Assembly: GCA_963791805.1 (NCBI GenBank)
Contig: CAWBTU010000006.1
Coordinates: forward strand, 1,116,001-1,180,000
Direction: 5' to 3'
From: JACMJL01 sp963791805
GTDB lineage: Bacteria > Bacillota > Clostridia > Clostridiales > Clostridiaceae
Length of the DNA stretch: 64,000 bases
The translations under genes were made by a program, and so were the position numbers. The notes beneath the pieces are model-generated. The model was given only the letters and a program-made list of their open reading frames with translations. It was not told where the DNA came from and searched no databases. The first letter of the stretch is position 1. Every line of letters starts with the position of its first letter. This document shows positions 8,622-17,428 of this stretch, in pieces.

Positions 8622-11183
8622 ATGGTAATGAAAAATTCAGTAAATTTAAGTGTTAATCCTTGTAAGATGTGCATGCCCCTTGGTGGTGTAATGGCATTAA
8701 AAGGTATTGAAAATAGTATGGTGATTCTACATGGTTCTCAAGGATGCAGCACCTATATTAGAAGACATATGGCAACTCATTATAATGAGCCAATAGATAT
8801 AGCTTCTTCATCACTAACTGAAGATGGAACAATTTACGGTGGGTCTAAAAATCTAAAGCTTGGTCTTTCTAATATTATTAAATTGTATAACCCTGAGATT
8901 ATAGGAGTTCTAACAACATGTCTAGCAGAGACCATAGGGGAAGATATATCACGAATAATTACAGAATTTCAAGAAGAAGATTCAGAAGGTAAAAGTATTA
9001 AGATTATTCCGATTTCTACTCCTGCCTATTCAGGAACCCAGTCTGAAGGCTACTATAGAACACTTAGAAGACTGGTAGAGTCCTTAAGTAATAATAATAT
9101 AATGAATAATAGAATAAATATAATTGCTGCAAATATAAGTCCTGGAGATATTAGGCAATTAAAATATATTTTAGACGCTTTTAAAGTAGAATATATACTT
9201 TTTCCTGATACTTCAAATACTTTAGATGCTGGCTACAACAAAGAATATAACAAAGTTCCATCAGGTGGCACTAAAATAAGTGAAATAGCTTTAATGGGTG
9301 GAGCTTTGGCAACTATAGAAATGGGTTTAACTTATGAAGTGGGATCAACAGCAGGGGATTATTTATACGAAACTTTTGGAGTTCCTTTATTTAAATGTGC
9401 TATTCCTATGGGAATTAAAGCTACAGATAGTTTTATACAATTAATATCTCAAATTAGCAAAAAGAGTATCCCTAAAGTGTTACTTGAAGAAAGAGCACGT
9501 TATTTAGATGGAATAATAGATTCTCATAAATATAATGGGGAAGGTAGAGCTGTAATTTTTGGAGAGCCAGAAATGGTATATGCTATTACTTCATTATGTG
9601 TTGAAAATGGAATTCAGCCAGTGCTTGTGGCTACGGGGTCCAAAAATCAAGTTTTTAAGGGCATTTTAGAAGAACTTACGAAGGAACTTGTAGAACAACC
9701 TATTATTTTAGATGACTGTGACTTTGAAGTCATCGAGAAATATTCAAAAGAATTGAAAATTAATTTATTAATTGGAGATTCCAATGGTAGAAGACTTGAA
9801 GAAAAATTAGGAATTAAATTAATCAGAATTGGATTTCCAATTCATGATAGGGTTGGAGCTCAAAGAGCTGTAAATATCGGTTATTTTGGTTCATTAAGAT
9901 TTTTAGATGAAATTACAAATGCTCTTCTAGAAAAAAAAGAAAGGAGCTATAGGAAAGATATGTATGATAAATATTTTGATTATGAGAAAAATGAAGTTGA
10001 GAAAGAAAAAACTAAAAGTCATCCTTGCTTTAATCAATGTGCACATGAAAATGCTAGAATACACATACCTGTAGCACCAAAATGTAATATTAGCTGCAAC
10101 TATTGTAGTCGTAAATTTGACTGTGTAAATGAAAGCAGACCAGGAGTTACAAGCGCAGTATTATCTCCCATTGAAGCTTTAAATCGTTTTAAAGAATTTA
10201 ATAGCAAACTAAAAAACCTAACAGTAGTAGGTATAGCTGGTCCAGGAGATGCTTTAGCAAATTTTGAACAGGTTAAAGAGTCTATTGAGTTGATTAGAAA
10301 TGAAAGTCCCAAAATGACATTTTGTTTATCTACAAATGGATTAATGTTGCCATTTTATGCTAATGAGATTTTAGAACTAGGGGTTTCTCATATTACAATA
10401 ACAATTAATACTGTAGATCCAGAAATTGGAGCAAAGCTATATAAGGAAATTAACTACCTTGGAGTAAAGTATATTGGAGTAGAAGGCGCAAGGATATTAT
10501 TACAAAATCAGCTTTCAGGACTAAAATATCTTAGCTCAAAAGGATTAATTTGCAAAGTAAATATTGTATATGTAGAAGGAATAAATGATATTGGTATTGA
10601 AGATACCGTTAAAAAAGTTAAAGAGTGCGGAGCATTTATGACTAATATTATGCCGATGATAACTGCACCTGGGAGTAAGTTTGAACACATAGCTACAGTT
10701 AGCAATGAGGACTTGCATTTAATGAGAAAAAAATGTGAATTAGATTTAAAACAAATGTATCACTGCAAGCAGTGTCGAGCTGATGCGGTAGGGACTCTTA
10801 ATAATGATTTATCTCAAACAATAGAGAGAAATGATATAAAACCTATTAGATACGCAGTAGCTTCAAAAACAGGTTTAAATGTAGATCAGCATTTCGGACA
10901 TGCTACTGAATTCTATATATATGATTTTGTTCAAGGAGATGTAAAATTCATTGAAAAAAGAGAAGTTGCTAAGTATTGTAATGGAAAAGAGGATTGTGAG
11001 GATAGTCATGATGGAAAGATTGATAAAATAATTAAGACTATTGAAGATTGCTCTGCAGTTCTCGCACTTAGAATTGGCGATGAACCAAGAGAAAAACTAG
11101 AATTAAAAAATATCTCAGTATATCAAATATGTGATGAAATTAAAACTGGAATTAGAAAAATTATAGGGGAGGCTGTGTCATGA
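8622..11183 (+). CDS. nifN-B: NifN-NifB fusion: cofactor scaffold plus radical SAM NifB
   Basis: An 853-residue fusion. Residues 1 to about 440 are NifN (PCKMCMPLGG, HGSQGCSTYIRRH and TTCLAETIGEDI; partner of NifE). Residues from about 470 are NifB, a radical SAM enzyme with C488-N-I-S-C492-N-Y-C495 (CxxxCxxC), which makes the NifB-co precursor of FeMo-cofactor. From about residue 745 (PIRYAVASKTGLNVDQHFGH) there is a NifX/NafY-type cofactor-binding domain ending the protein. Fused NifN-B is known in Clostridium and would channel NifB-co straight to the scaffold. It overlaps the ferredoxin gene by 4 bp (ATGA), and GGAGGTG precedes the start. Confidence 0.96.
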   Translation: MVMKNSVNLSVNPCKMCMPLGGVMALKGIENSMVILHGSQGCSTYIRRHMATHYNEPIDIASSSLTEDGTIYGGSKNLKLGLSNIIKLYNPEIIGVLTTCLAETIGEDISRIITEFQEEDSEGKSIKIIPISTPAYSGTQSEGYYRTLRRLVESLSNNNIMNNRINIIAANISPGDIRQLKYILDAFKVEYILFPDTSNTLDAGYNKEYNKVPSGGTKISEIALMGGALATIEMGLTYEVGSTAGDYLYETFGVPLFKCAIPMGIKATDSFIQLISQISKKSIPKVLLEERARYLDGIIDSHKYNGEGRAVIFGEPEMVYAITSLCVENGIQPVLVATGSKNQVFKGILEELTKELVEQPIILDDCDFEVIEKYSKELKINLLIGDSNGRRLEEKLGIKLIRIGFPIHDRVGAQRAVNIGYFGSLRFLDEITNALLEKKERSYRKDMYDKYFDYEKNEVEKEKTKSHPCFNQCAHENARIHIPVAPKCNISCNYCSRKFDCVNESRPGVTSAVLSPIEALNRFKEFNSKLKNLTVVGIAGPGDALANFEQVKESIELIRNESPKMTFCLSTNGLMLPFYANEILELGVSHITITINTVDPEIGAKLYKEINYLGVKYIGVEGARILLQNQLSGLKYLSSKGLICKVNIVYVEGINDIGIEDTVKKVKECGAFMTNIMPMITAPGSKFEHIATVSNEDLHLMRKKCELDLKQMYHCKQCRADAVGTLNNDLSQTIERNDIKPIRYAVASKTGLNVDQHFGHATEFYIYDFVQGDVKFIEKREVAKYCNGKEDCEDSHDGKIDKIIKTIEDCSAVLALRIGDEPREKLELKNISVYQICDEIKTGIRKIIGEAVS

Positions 11184-11497
11184 TAAAACCAAAGTATCAC
11201 GTTTTTGTCTGTACAAGTTCTAGAATAAATGGAACACAAAAAGGATATTGTCATTCAAATGAATCTACGGAAATTGTAACAAATTTTATGGAAGCAATTG
11301 AGGAAAATGGAATTGGTGATAAGGTAATGGTAAGCAATACTGGTTGCTTAGGATTATGTAATGAGGGACCTGTAGTTATAATATATCCAGAAGGAACTTG
11401 GTATGGAAATGTTAAACCTGAAGATGTAGAAGAAATTGTAGAATCACATCTGTTGTATGGTGAAGTTGTTAAAAGGTTAAAGATAAAATCTACTTAA
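11180..11497 (+). CDS. fdx: [2Fe-2S] ferredoxin, thioredoxin-fold (clostridial type)
   Basis: A 105-residue ferredoxin of the thioredoxin-like [2Fe-2S] family. C11, C24, C56 and C60 (HVFVC, KGYC, NTGCLGLC) fall at exactly the positions of the cluster ligands in the C. pasteurianum [2Fe-2S] ferredoxin. That protein is known to interact with the MoFe protein. The segment VIIYPEGTWYGNVKPEDVEE is also typical. It overlaps the nifN-B stop, so expression is coupled to the nif operon. Its exact electron-transfer partner in this organism is inferred. Confidence 0.93.
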   Translation: MIKPKYHVFVCTSSRINGTQKGYCHSNESTEIVTNFMEAIEENGIGDKVMVSNTGCLGLCNEGPVVIIYPEGTWYGNVKPEDVEEIVESHLLYGEVVKRLKIKST

Positions 11498-11513
11498 AAA
11501 GGAAGTGTTGTTA

Positions 11514-12545
11514 ATGTCTATATTTATAAAGGGTAAGGAAAGTTTTATTATTGATAGGACATTAATGAACCTTACAGAAAGAAGCTTGAAAGAAATTGAA
11601 TTATATAAGTTCATTATAAACTTAAAAAGAATTGGGGTAGATTTCTTTGAAGTTGATGAGAGAACCTATAATTTAGTTAAGCCTCTGATAGTATCGGAGG
11701 CTTTAATCTTTAGAATTGATACAATTAATCAGCTAGAAACTTGTAAAAATAATAATATTGATCATATTATCCTAAGTGAGGAAGAGTTAGATAACTTCAA
11801 AAACTCAGTATTCGAAAACAATTATAATTTTAAAATTATTTTAGAAATAAATGCTAATGTTTATAGAAGTGATTTAATAAACAAAATTAGTGAAAATATA
11901 GATATAAACAAATTATTTGCTTTAAGACTTAAAGGTGTATGTAGTTGGGATTTTGATGATTTTTCTCAGGGTGAATTTAATGCTAAAAAAAATATATATG
12001 CTAGCAATGAATTGTTTATGGCAACTGCGGTTGGTGTTCAGTCTATCTTGAAGGGGTATAATTACATTACTACAGCCTTCTGTGGTAAAGATGGAATCAA
12101 TGATACCTCGGCTTTAGAGGAGATTTTACTTTCAACAAAAATTATTTTGGAAGGGAAAATTAATGGTGAAATTTCTTTACTTTCTGAGATGAGAGAACAA
12201 TATGAAAAGATAACTTATACTAAAGTGGCCAATAATAAGGCCATAATTGGCAAAGATATTTATAAATATGAATCGGGTGTACATGTTGCTGGTATTGAAA
12301 AAAATCCAGATACCTATGAACCTTATAGTCCTGAGCTTGTTGGATTAAAGCGTAAACTAGCTTTAGGAAAACATTCAGGAAAAAACTCCATAAATTTAAA
12401 GTTAAAAGAAATGGGCATAGATAATAATTTTAGTGTTGGTGAAATTATTAGTATTCTAAATCAGGTTAAAAACAAGAGCATATTAAATAAAATGGAGGTT
12501 TCAGATAAGGAATTTATGGATATATGTAAAAGAATAGAGGGTTAA
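11514..12545 (+). CDS. nifV-omega: Homocitrate synthase omega subunit (NifV-omega)
   Basis: A 343-residue protein. Its C-terminal part (ESGVHVAGIEKNPDTYEPYS, LGKHSGKNSI) is the C-terminal region of NifV/LeuA-like homocitrate synthase; the N-terminal part looks like a divergent TIM barrel without the DTTLRDG signature. Together with the alpha subunit just downstream it is expected to condense acetyl-CoA and 2-oxoglutarate to homocitrate, the organic ligand of FeMo-cofactor. Split NifV is described in C. pasteurianum. I chose ATG 11514, eight bases after GGAAG, rather than a GTG at 11505. Confidence 0.88.
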   Translation: MSIFIKGKESFIIDRTLMNLTERSLKEIELYKFIINLKRIGVDFFEVDERTYNLVKPLIVSEALIFRIDTINQLETCKNNNIDHIILSEEELDNFKNSVFENNYNFKIILEINANVYRSDLINKISENIDINKLFALRLKGVCSWDFDDFSQGEFNAKKNIYASNELFMATAVGVQSILKGYNYITTAFCGKDGINDTSALEEILLSTKIILEGKINGEISLLSEMREQYEKITYTKVANNKAIIGKDIYKYESGVHVAGIEKNPDTYEPYSPELVGLKRKLALGKHSGKNSINLKLKEMGIDNNFSVGEIISILNQVKNKSILNKMEVSDKEFMDICKRIEG

Positions 12546-12549
12546 TATA

Positions 12550-13287
12550 ATGTGCAAAATTGTTGATACTACATTAAGAGATGGAGAACAAATGGCAGGA
12601 CTGGAGTTAGGATTTAATGAGAAAGTTGAATTTGCAAAAATAATAGATTCAACGGAAGTATTCCAGATAGAAGCTGGTACACCTGCCATGGGTGGAGATG
12701 AAAAAAGAAGTATAGAAAAATTAATGACTATGGGCCTAAAGAGTAAGATATCGGCATGGAATAGAATGAGCATAAGCGATATTGACCATTCCATTGATTG
12801 TGGAGTTGATATAATTCATATAGCTGTGCCTGTTTCTGATATACAAATAAAATGGAAGTTAAGCAGAGATCGAATTTGGGTTATAAATGAGATGAAAAGA
12901 AGTGTTTATTATGCCAAGGAAAAAGGGTTCCAAGTAGTAGTAGGCTTAGAAGATGCCTCTAGGACTTCAATGGATTTTCTAATTCATATCTGCAAGGAAG
13001 CGAGAACACTTGGGGTTGAACGTGTAAGATATGCGGATACGGTAGGTATTCTTTATCCAGAAAAAATATTCAAACTTATTTCAGAAATAAAGGAGAATAC
13101 TGATTTAGCCATTGAATTTCATGGGCATAATGATTTTGGTATGGCAGTCGCCAATTCTGTTGCAGCAGTTACTGCAGGAGCAGAATTTGTAGATTCTACC
13201 TTTGCGGGTATTGGTGAAAGGGCAGGTAATTGCAATTATGTGATGTTAAGAAAAGCACTAAATGAAAGGAAAAAATTAATTCATTAA
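12550..13287 (+). CDS. nifV-alpha: Homocitrate synthase alpha subunit (NifV-alpha)
   Basis: A 245-residue HMG-CoA-lyase-like TIM barrel with the catalytic signature DTTLRDGEQMAG at residues 6-17 and the metal-binding HGHNDFGMAVAN near residue 193. It is shorter than one-chain NifV (about 380 residues) because the C-terminal functions sit in the omega gene just upstream. The 4-bp gap from the omega stop implies translational coupling. It is the last gene of the operon. The upstream ribosome site is weak (AGAGGGTT), which fits coupling. Confidence 0.92.
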   Translation: MCKIVDTTLRDGEQMAGLELGFNEKVEFAKIIDSTEVFQIEAGTPAMGGDEKRSIEKLMTMGLKSKISAWNRMSISDIDHSIDCGVDIIHIAVPVSDIQIKWKLSRDRIWVINEMKRSVYYAKEKGFQVVVGLEDASRTSMDFLIHICKEARTLGVERVRYADTVGILYPEKIFKLISEIKENTDLAIEFHGHNDFGMAVANSVAAVTAGAEFVDSTFAGIGERAGNCNYVMLRKALNERKKLIH

Positions 13288-13290
13288 GGC

Positions 13291-13321
13291 GTACTAGCAG
13301 ATATTTTTGCTAGTACTTTTT
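13291..13321 (+). terminator. Terminator of the nif operon
   Basis: GTACTAGCA pairs perfectly with TGCTAGTAC and is followed by TTTTT. It ends the roughly 10.7-kb nif transcript. Confidence 0.88.
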
Positions 13322-13479
13322 AATTGGAAATTTTAATATGAAATTACTACTAAGTTCATTTAAGAGGCTTAGCTTATTGTATATATTATACTTTTATTGA
13401 AAAGTATAAGTAACTATATTGAAATCCATGAAAGAACCTAATAAAGAGTATATTTTAAAATTAAAATATGTTAAATTAG

Positions 13480-13581
13480 AATTATAAGAAGATAGAAGAA
13501 TATCATGCGTATGTATCAAATACAAAAAAGTATGTCGGTACTGGACTAGGATTGTTTGTATCAAAATTAATTAATTGTTAA
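13480..13581 (+). pseudogene. Histidine-kinase C-terminal remnant (G2 box)
   Basis: About 33 codons with no start encode NYKKIEEYHAYVSNTKKY followed by VGTGLGLFVSKLINC and a stop. The GTGLGL motif is the G2 ATP-binding box of sensor histidine kinases, and the preceding FEEYxQ-like segment and following F-V-S-K-L-I fit the family too. A stop (TAG) lies just upstream in frame at 13477, and no other kinase sequence is seen in the 13322-13620 gap, so this is a decayed fragment. The rest of the gap shows nothing else. Confidence 0.6.
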
Positions 13582-13620
13582 AAAATCGAAGTGATGATTT
13601 TTAGTTGAGGAGGTTTTTAT

Positions 13621-14382
13621 ATGATTGAGTATCAAAAAACAATTGTTTGGGTATTTGTTACGGTACTTCTTTCTTACATGTTATGGTTAGCAAGTTTAAC
13701 CAGAAAAAAGTGGGAATTTAAGACAGAGGCATTTGCAGTATTGATTATTGGAATAAGTTTACTAAATATCGGAACTTTTTTAGATATGATTGAGTTTTTA
13801 ATAACATATAAATATCTGCATATTTTTATTAAAATATGCCTGTCCTTAGGCGCTATTATCTATATAATAGGTGTAATATTGTGGAGCAATTATACAAAAC
13901 AATTAATAACAAAATTTGAAGCGTTTTCTTTAACGGATGATATGACAGGAGCACTTAATAGAAAAGGAATTGAGAGAGTGTATCATTGGGTTGCACAGAT
14001 AAACAAACCTTTTTTTATTATTGTATGTGATTTGGATGAAACTAAGAAAATAAATGATCAATATGGTCATTCAACGGGTGATATTTATATTAAGAGCACT
14101 GCTGATATAATTATAGATACAGTAGGAATAAATGGATATCTTGGCAGAATAGGTGGAGATGAATTTGTTGTTATTTTAAAATGTGAAGATATAGAGCAGA
14201 TAAAGCAAATGATATTGGCCATTAAGCAGTCGGTATCTAAAATTTTCGCAGAACAAATTACTGAGATTAGTATGGGATATGCTTTTTTTCCTGAAGATGG
14301 AGAGCTTTTTGCTGATTTAATAAAGGTTGCAGACAGAAGAATGTATGAAGATAAAAAAAATAGAAAAAATGAAAATAAGTAA
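13621..14382 (+). CDS. Membrane diguanylate cyclase (GGDEF)
   Basis: 253 residues. Residues 1-100 contain about three hydrophobic helices (around 8-26, 38-55 and 70-92), placing it in the membrane. Residues about 105-250 form a GGDEF domain with the intact active-site motif GGDEF at 178-182, the substrate-binding N-x-x-Y/G-H-x-x-G-D segment NDQYGHSTGD, and the C-terminal VADRRMYEDKKN. It should make c-di-GMP from two GTP. There is no RxxD inhibitory site five residues before GGDEF, so product inhibition through that site is unlikely. GAGGAGG upstream fixes the ATG start. It lies 22 bp before the glycerophosphodiesterase gene and is probably co-transcribed with it. The sensed signal is unknown. 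Confidence 0.88.
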   Translation: MIEYQKTIVWVFVTVLLSYMLWLASLTRKKWEFKTEAFAVLIIGISLLNIGTFLDMIEFLITYKYLHIFIKICLSLGAIIYIIGVILWSNYTKQLITKFEAFSLTDDMTGALNRKGIERVYHWVAQINKPFFIIVCDLDETKKINDQYGHSTGDIYIKSTADIIIDTVGINGYLGRIGGDEFVVILKCEDIEQIKQMILAIKQSVSKIFAEQITEISMGYAFFPEDGELFADLIKVADRRMYEDKKNRKNENK

Positions 14383-14404
14383 TTATTAAAGAGAGGAGAT
14401 GCAT

Positions 14405-15139
14405 ATGAATTACAATAGTAAATTTATTATTGCTCACAGAGGTGCTTCAGCCTTAGTTCAACATGAAAATACACTAGAGGCTTTTGAAAAAGCTATTGAA
14501 ATAGGGGCGGAGGCAATGGAATTTGATGTTAGATTAACTAAAGATAATATTATGGTAAGTTATCATGATGAGTTTATAGAAGAGGGATACTTAATTAGAA
14601 ATTTAACCTATGGGGAACTAGAAAAAATTGCATTAAAAAAAGGATATAGGGTACCGACTATTGAAGAAATCTTAAAAATCAGCAAAAATAGAATTGTTTT
14701 AGATATTGAATTAAAGGAAACTGGATATGAAAATGAATTAATAAAACTAGTTACTTCATACTTAAGTTATGAACAATTTTTCATGAAATCTTTTATAGAT
14801 GAGTCAATTATTAAGATTAAGAATATTGATTCAAATATTAGGACAGGCATGCTACTGGGCATTGGTAGACCTAAACATTTAATTGCAACAAGAATTTCAG
14901 AATTATTTCCTCACTTTAGAATTATAAATGCTAAACCAGATTTTATATCTCCAAATTATAATTTAATAAAGTTTGGATTTCTAGCCAGAATGAAGGCACA
15001 CAATTTACCCGTATTTGTTTGGACTGTAAATGATGAAGTGTTGATGAAAAAACTATTTCAAAAGGATGTTAATGCTATTATCACAGATTATCCTAATATA
15101 GGATTGAAAGTTTTAAGGGGAATGGATAATAAGTTTTAA
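14405..15139 (+). CDS. Glycerophosphodiester phosphodiesterase
   Basis: 244 residues, GDPD family. It hydrolyses glycerophosphodiesters to glycerol-3-phosphate and an alcohol. The catalytic pattern is visible: AHRGAS and ENTLEAFEKAIEIGAEAMEFD at the start, VSYHDE (second catalytic His), and DIELKE later. The C-terminal VFVWTVNDE followed by AIITDYPN is typical. There is no signal peptide, so a cytoplasmic UgpQ-like enzyme is likely. I set the start at the second ATG (14405), since the first (14399) sits too close to GAGAGGAG. It belongs to a short operon with the cyclase upstream and the DUF4491 gene 15 bp downstream. Confidence 0.9.
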   Translation: MNYNSKFIIAHRGASALVQHENTLEAFEKAIEIGAEAMEFDVRLTKDNIMVSYHDEFIEEGYLIRNLTYGELEKIALKKGYRVPTIEEILKISKNRIVLDIELKETGYENELIKLVTSYLSYEQFFMKSFIDESIIKIKNIDSNIRTGMLLGIGRPKHLIATRISELFPHFRIINAKPDFISPNYNLIKFGFLARMKAHNLPVFVWTVNDEVLMKKLFQKDVNAIITDYPNIGLKVLRGMDNKF

Positions 15140-15154
15140 ATAGGAGATGGTTTA

Positions 15155-15439
15155 TTGAATTTTCAAGGAGTAATAATTGGTTTGGCTGCTTTTCTAATTA
15201 TAGGATTTTTTCATCCAATAGTAATAAAAGGTGAGTATTATTTTTCTAAAAAAATTTGGCCTATTTTTCTAGTATTGGGAGTAATATTTATTGCAATATC
15301 AATTTTTATTGATAATCAAACAGTATCTTCAATAATAGGTGTTACTGGATTCTCATTTCTATGGAGTATTCATGAAATTTTCCAGCAGGAAGAAAGAGTG
15401 AAAAAAGGATGGTTTCCAGAAAATAAAAAAAGGAAATGA
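15155..15439 (+). CDS. DUF4491 family small membrane protein
   Basis: 94 residues starting at TTG (TAGGAGATGG upstream). Three hydrophobic helices (around residues 4-22, 33-52 and 55-75) are followed by a basic tail (KKGWFPENKKRK). The sequence matches my memory of the DUF4491 family (MNFxGxIIGLAAFLIIGxFHPIVIK start; WSIxEIFxQxERVxKGWFP end). The function is unknown. It is the last gene before a bidirectional terminator. Confidence 0.75.
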   Translation: MNFQGVIIGLAAFLIIGFFHPIVIKGEYYFSKKIWPIFLVLGVIFIAISIFIDNQTVSSIIGVTGFSFLWSIHEIFQQEERVKKGWFPENKKRK

Positions 15440-15468
15440 GTTCTAAATTAGAGCTCATTTAAATTTTT
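15437..15468. terminator. Bidirectional terminator between DUF4491 and SIR2 genes
   Basis: TGAGTTCTA pairs with TAGAGCTCA around AAT (one G-U pair), flanked by T-rich or A-rich tracts on both sides. It overlaps both stop codons of the convergent genes. Confidence 0.65.
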
Positions 15469-17325
15469 CAATATCTTAGGTATTTCATTAAAATCATCAA
15501 TCCAAATAATATTTATTCCATATGAATCTAAATCTTTCACCGTATAATAAATTTTTTCGTTTATAATCCTATTTAGAAGATCTTCAAAATTCCTAGATAG
15601 CTTTATTCTTTCAGAATTATTATAATTTGTCTCTTTCTGTTTTTCATTAATTTTTTCTAAACACTTTGAGGAGAGTTTAAATTTATTTGAATTATATAGA
15701 GTAATAATATCATCGAAATAATTATTAAGAAGGTTTTCATTTGTTATATTCGTCAAATCTGTTAGAATTTCTTCTTTACTTGGCTTTTTCATTATAATAA
15801 CATGCCTAAACTCATTATGGGATCTTTGCTTTTTAGCAATATCAAATAGTCTTCTCATATTTGGATCAGAAAAGGAAGAACCGATAATTAAACATGTTTT
15901 GTTTATATATTTATCTAGCTGAATAAGGTTATTCCAATTATAAGTATTTGAATATTCTTCATTACATGTATGTTCACTTAATATTATCTCATTTTCATCA
16001 TCTTTGACAGGATCATTGTCACTTTTAATAGAGTCAGAAGGCAAGTATCCATGTACGTGATATATGTTAACTTTATTGGGAAGGATATAAAATCCACTTT
16101 TATAAATTGAGTTATAATCCACTTCAGGGGTCAGCAACTGAAATGTTTCCTCAAGTATTGAATCATAATTATACGTGATGATTGATTCAATACCTTTTCG
16201 TTTTTGAGGTGCAAGACATAAAGAATAGATTTCCTTTAATAATTCATCAGGTTTCTTATTAAAGGAATATTCCTTATATAGAATTTTTTTAATAAGTTCA
16301 TTTATATTTAAATCATCAGCATCTTTTGAACCTTTTAGCTTTGAGTTAAAATATCGAGATGCAAATAAAGTATTATCATTAAAAAGGACATCTGTGTAAA
16401 CTGATAATATTTCATTTTTTATATCGTCCTCCTTTTCGTTTCGTATATTTTGCATTAATTCAATTAGTATTTTATCCCACTTTGGAATTTTATAAGGGAT
16501 TGATATTCCTGCACCAAGAACCAAAACTAACTTTTCTTGATTTAATGATTCTTTAAGGTTTTTAATAATTTCATCTTTACTTATACCTTTTAAACTTTTT
16601 TTTAAGTATTTAACTTGATTAGTTTGTAGAATATTAGACAGTAATGCAAATGAATAAGGATTTAAATATTTGTTTTGATTATCAAATACCATACCTTTTC
16701 TTTCTAAGTCTTTTAAATTACCTTCTTTTTTTTCTTTAGAATAAGGATTAAAAAAGTTATAATTAGAATCTAGATACCAGTTACTAGGGCCAATCAAATA
16801 ATTCACATTTTTATTTTCCATTAATTTTATAAGATTATCAACACTTTCATTATTTAAATATAGCTTCTGAGTTTGTAAGATACCTAGGCTGATTAGCTCT
16901 TCTAGGCCTATTTCACTTAAGAAGTCTTTAATGAACCTTACATACAAGCCGTCTTTTATTAAAATAAAGTATTTAGCACCACTGGTTTCATCAAAAGAAT
17001 AATCGCATTTAAACTTACCTTTATACTCATAACAATTTTCATTACTTTCTGTATTAACAAATAAAAATACTGGGTAATCCGCTTTGTTAGGTAGGTTATT
17101 TTTATGATGTAAGTGATAAAATTTAAAAATCTTCTCACTAACTATCCATGAACTGCTATATCTTTCATTAGTTATCTTGCAGAATATAGATACACCATCC
17201 AAAGTTCCATTTTCATTTTCAATTAGAAATAATTCTTTTTTTTTGTCTAATATGATGTCATTTTCACTGATTTTAGTACCGATTTTTATTGAGTTTAATT
17301 CTTGTAAGTTAGAAAAGAAAAACAT
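15448..17325 (-). CDS. SIR2-like domain protein with unassigned N-terminal region
   Basis: A 625-residue stand-alone gene. Residues about 262-545 form a SIR2-like NAD-binding domain: LVLVLGAGIS (266-275), TYNYDS (384-389), HVHGYLPS (423-430), and IIGSSFSDPNMRRLFD (480-495). The GAG, TxNxD and HxHG residues expected for NAD cleavage are all present. Residues 1-255 (many aromatic residues, e.g. KIFKFYHLHHKNN near 65-77) and 546-625 do not match a domain I recognise. Free-standing SIR2-like proteins of this size are often abortive anti-phage NADases, with a sensing domain on either side. That role is inferred. No helicase, Argonaute or other defence partner is adjacent. The start is supported by GGAGG on the reverse strand. 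It ends at a terminator shared with the converging operon. Confidence 0.75.
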   Translation of the reverse strand: MFFFSNLQELNSIKIGTKISENDIILDKKKELFLIENENGTLDGVSIFCKITNERYSSSWIVSEKIFKFYHLHHKNNLPNKADYPVFLFVNTESNENCYEYKGKFKCDYSFDETSGAKYFILIKDGLYVRFIKDFLSEIGLEELISLGILQTQKLYLNNESVDNLIKLMENKNVNYLIGPSNWYLDSNYNFFNPYSKEKKEGNLKDLERKGMVFDNQNKYLNPYSFALLSNILQTNQVKYLKKSLKGISKDEIIKNLKESLNQEKLVLVLGAGISIPYKIPKWDKILIELMQNIRNEKEDDIKNEILSVYTDVLFNDNTLFASRYFNSKLKGSKDADDLNINELIKKILYKEYSFNKKPDELLKEIYSLCLAPQKRKGIESIITYNYDSILEETFQLLTPEVDYNSIYKSGFYILPNKVNIYHVHGYLPSDSIKSDNDPVKDDENEIILSEHTCNEEYSNTYNWNNLIQLDKYINKTCLIIGSSFSDPNMRRLFDIAKKQRSHNEFRHVIIMKKPSKEEILTDLTNITNENLLNNYFDDIITLYNSNKFKLSSKCLEKINEKQKETNYNNSERIKLSRNFEDLLNRIINEKIYYTVKDLDSYGINIIWIDDFNEIPKILKNLNEL

Positions 17326-17428
17326 TTTTTGGCCTCCGTGCTTAACTTAATAATTAAATTATACCCAATTAAATTTTTTTTAGAATAAATTAGCATATGA
17401 TATTTAGGTAAATAAAAAATAATCTTAT

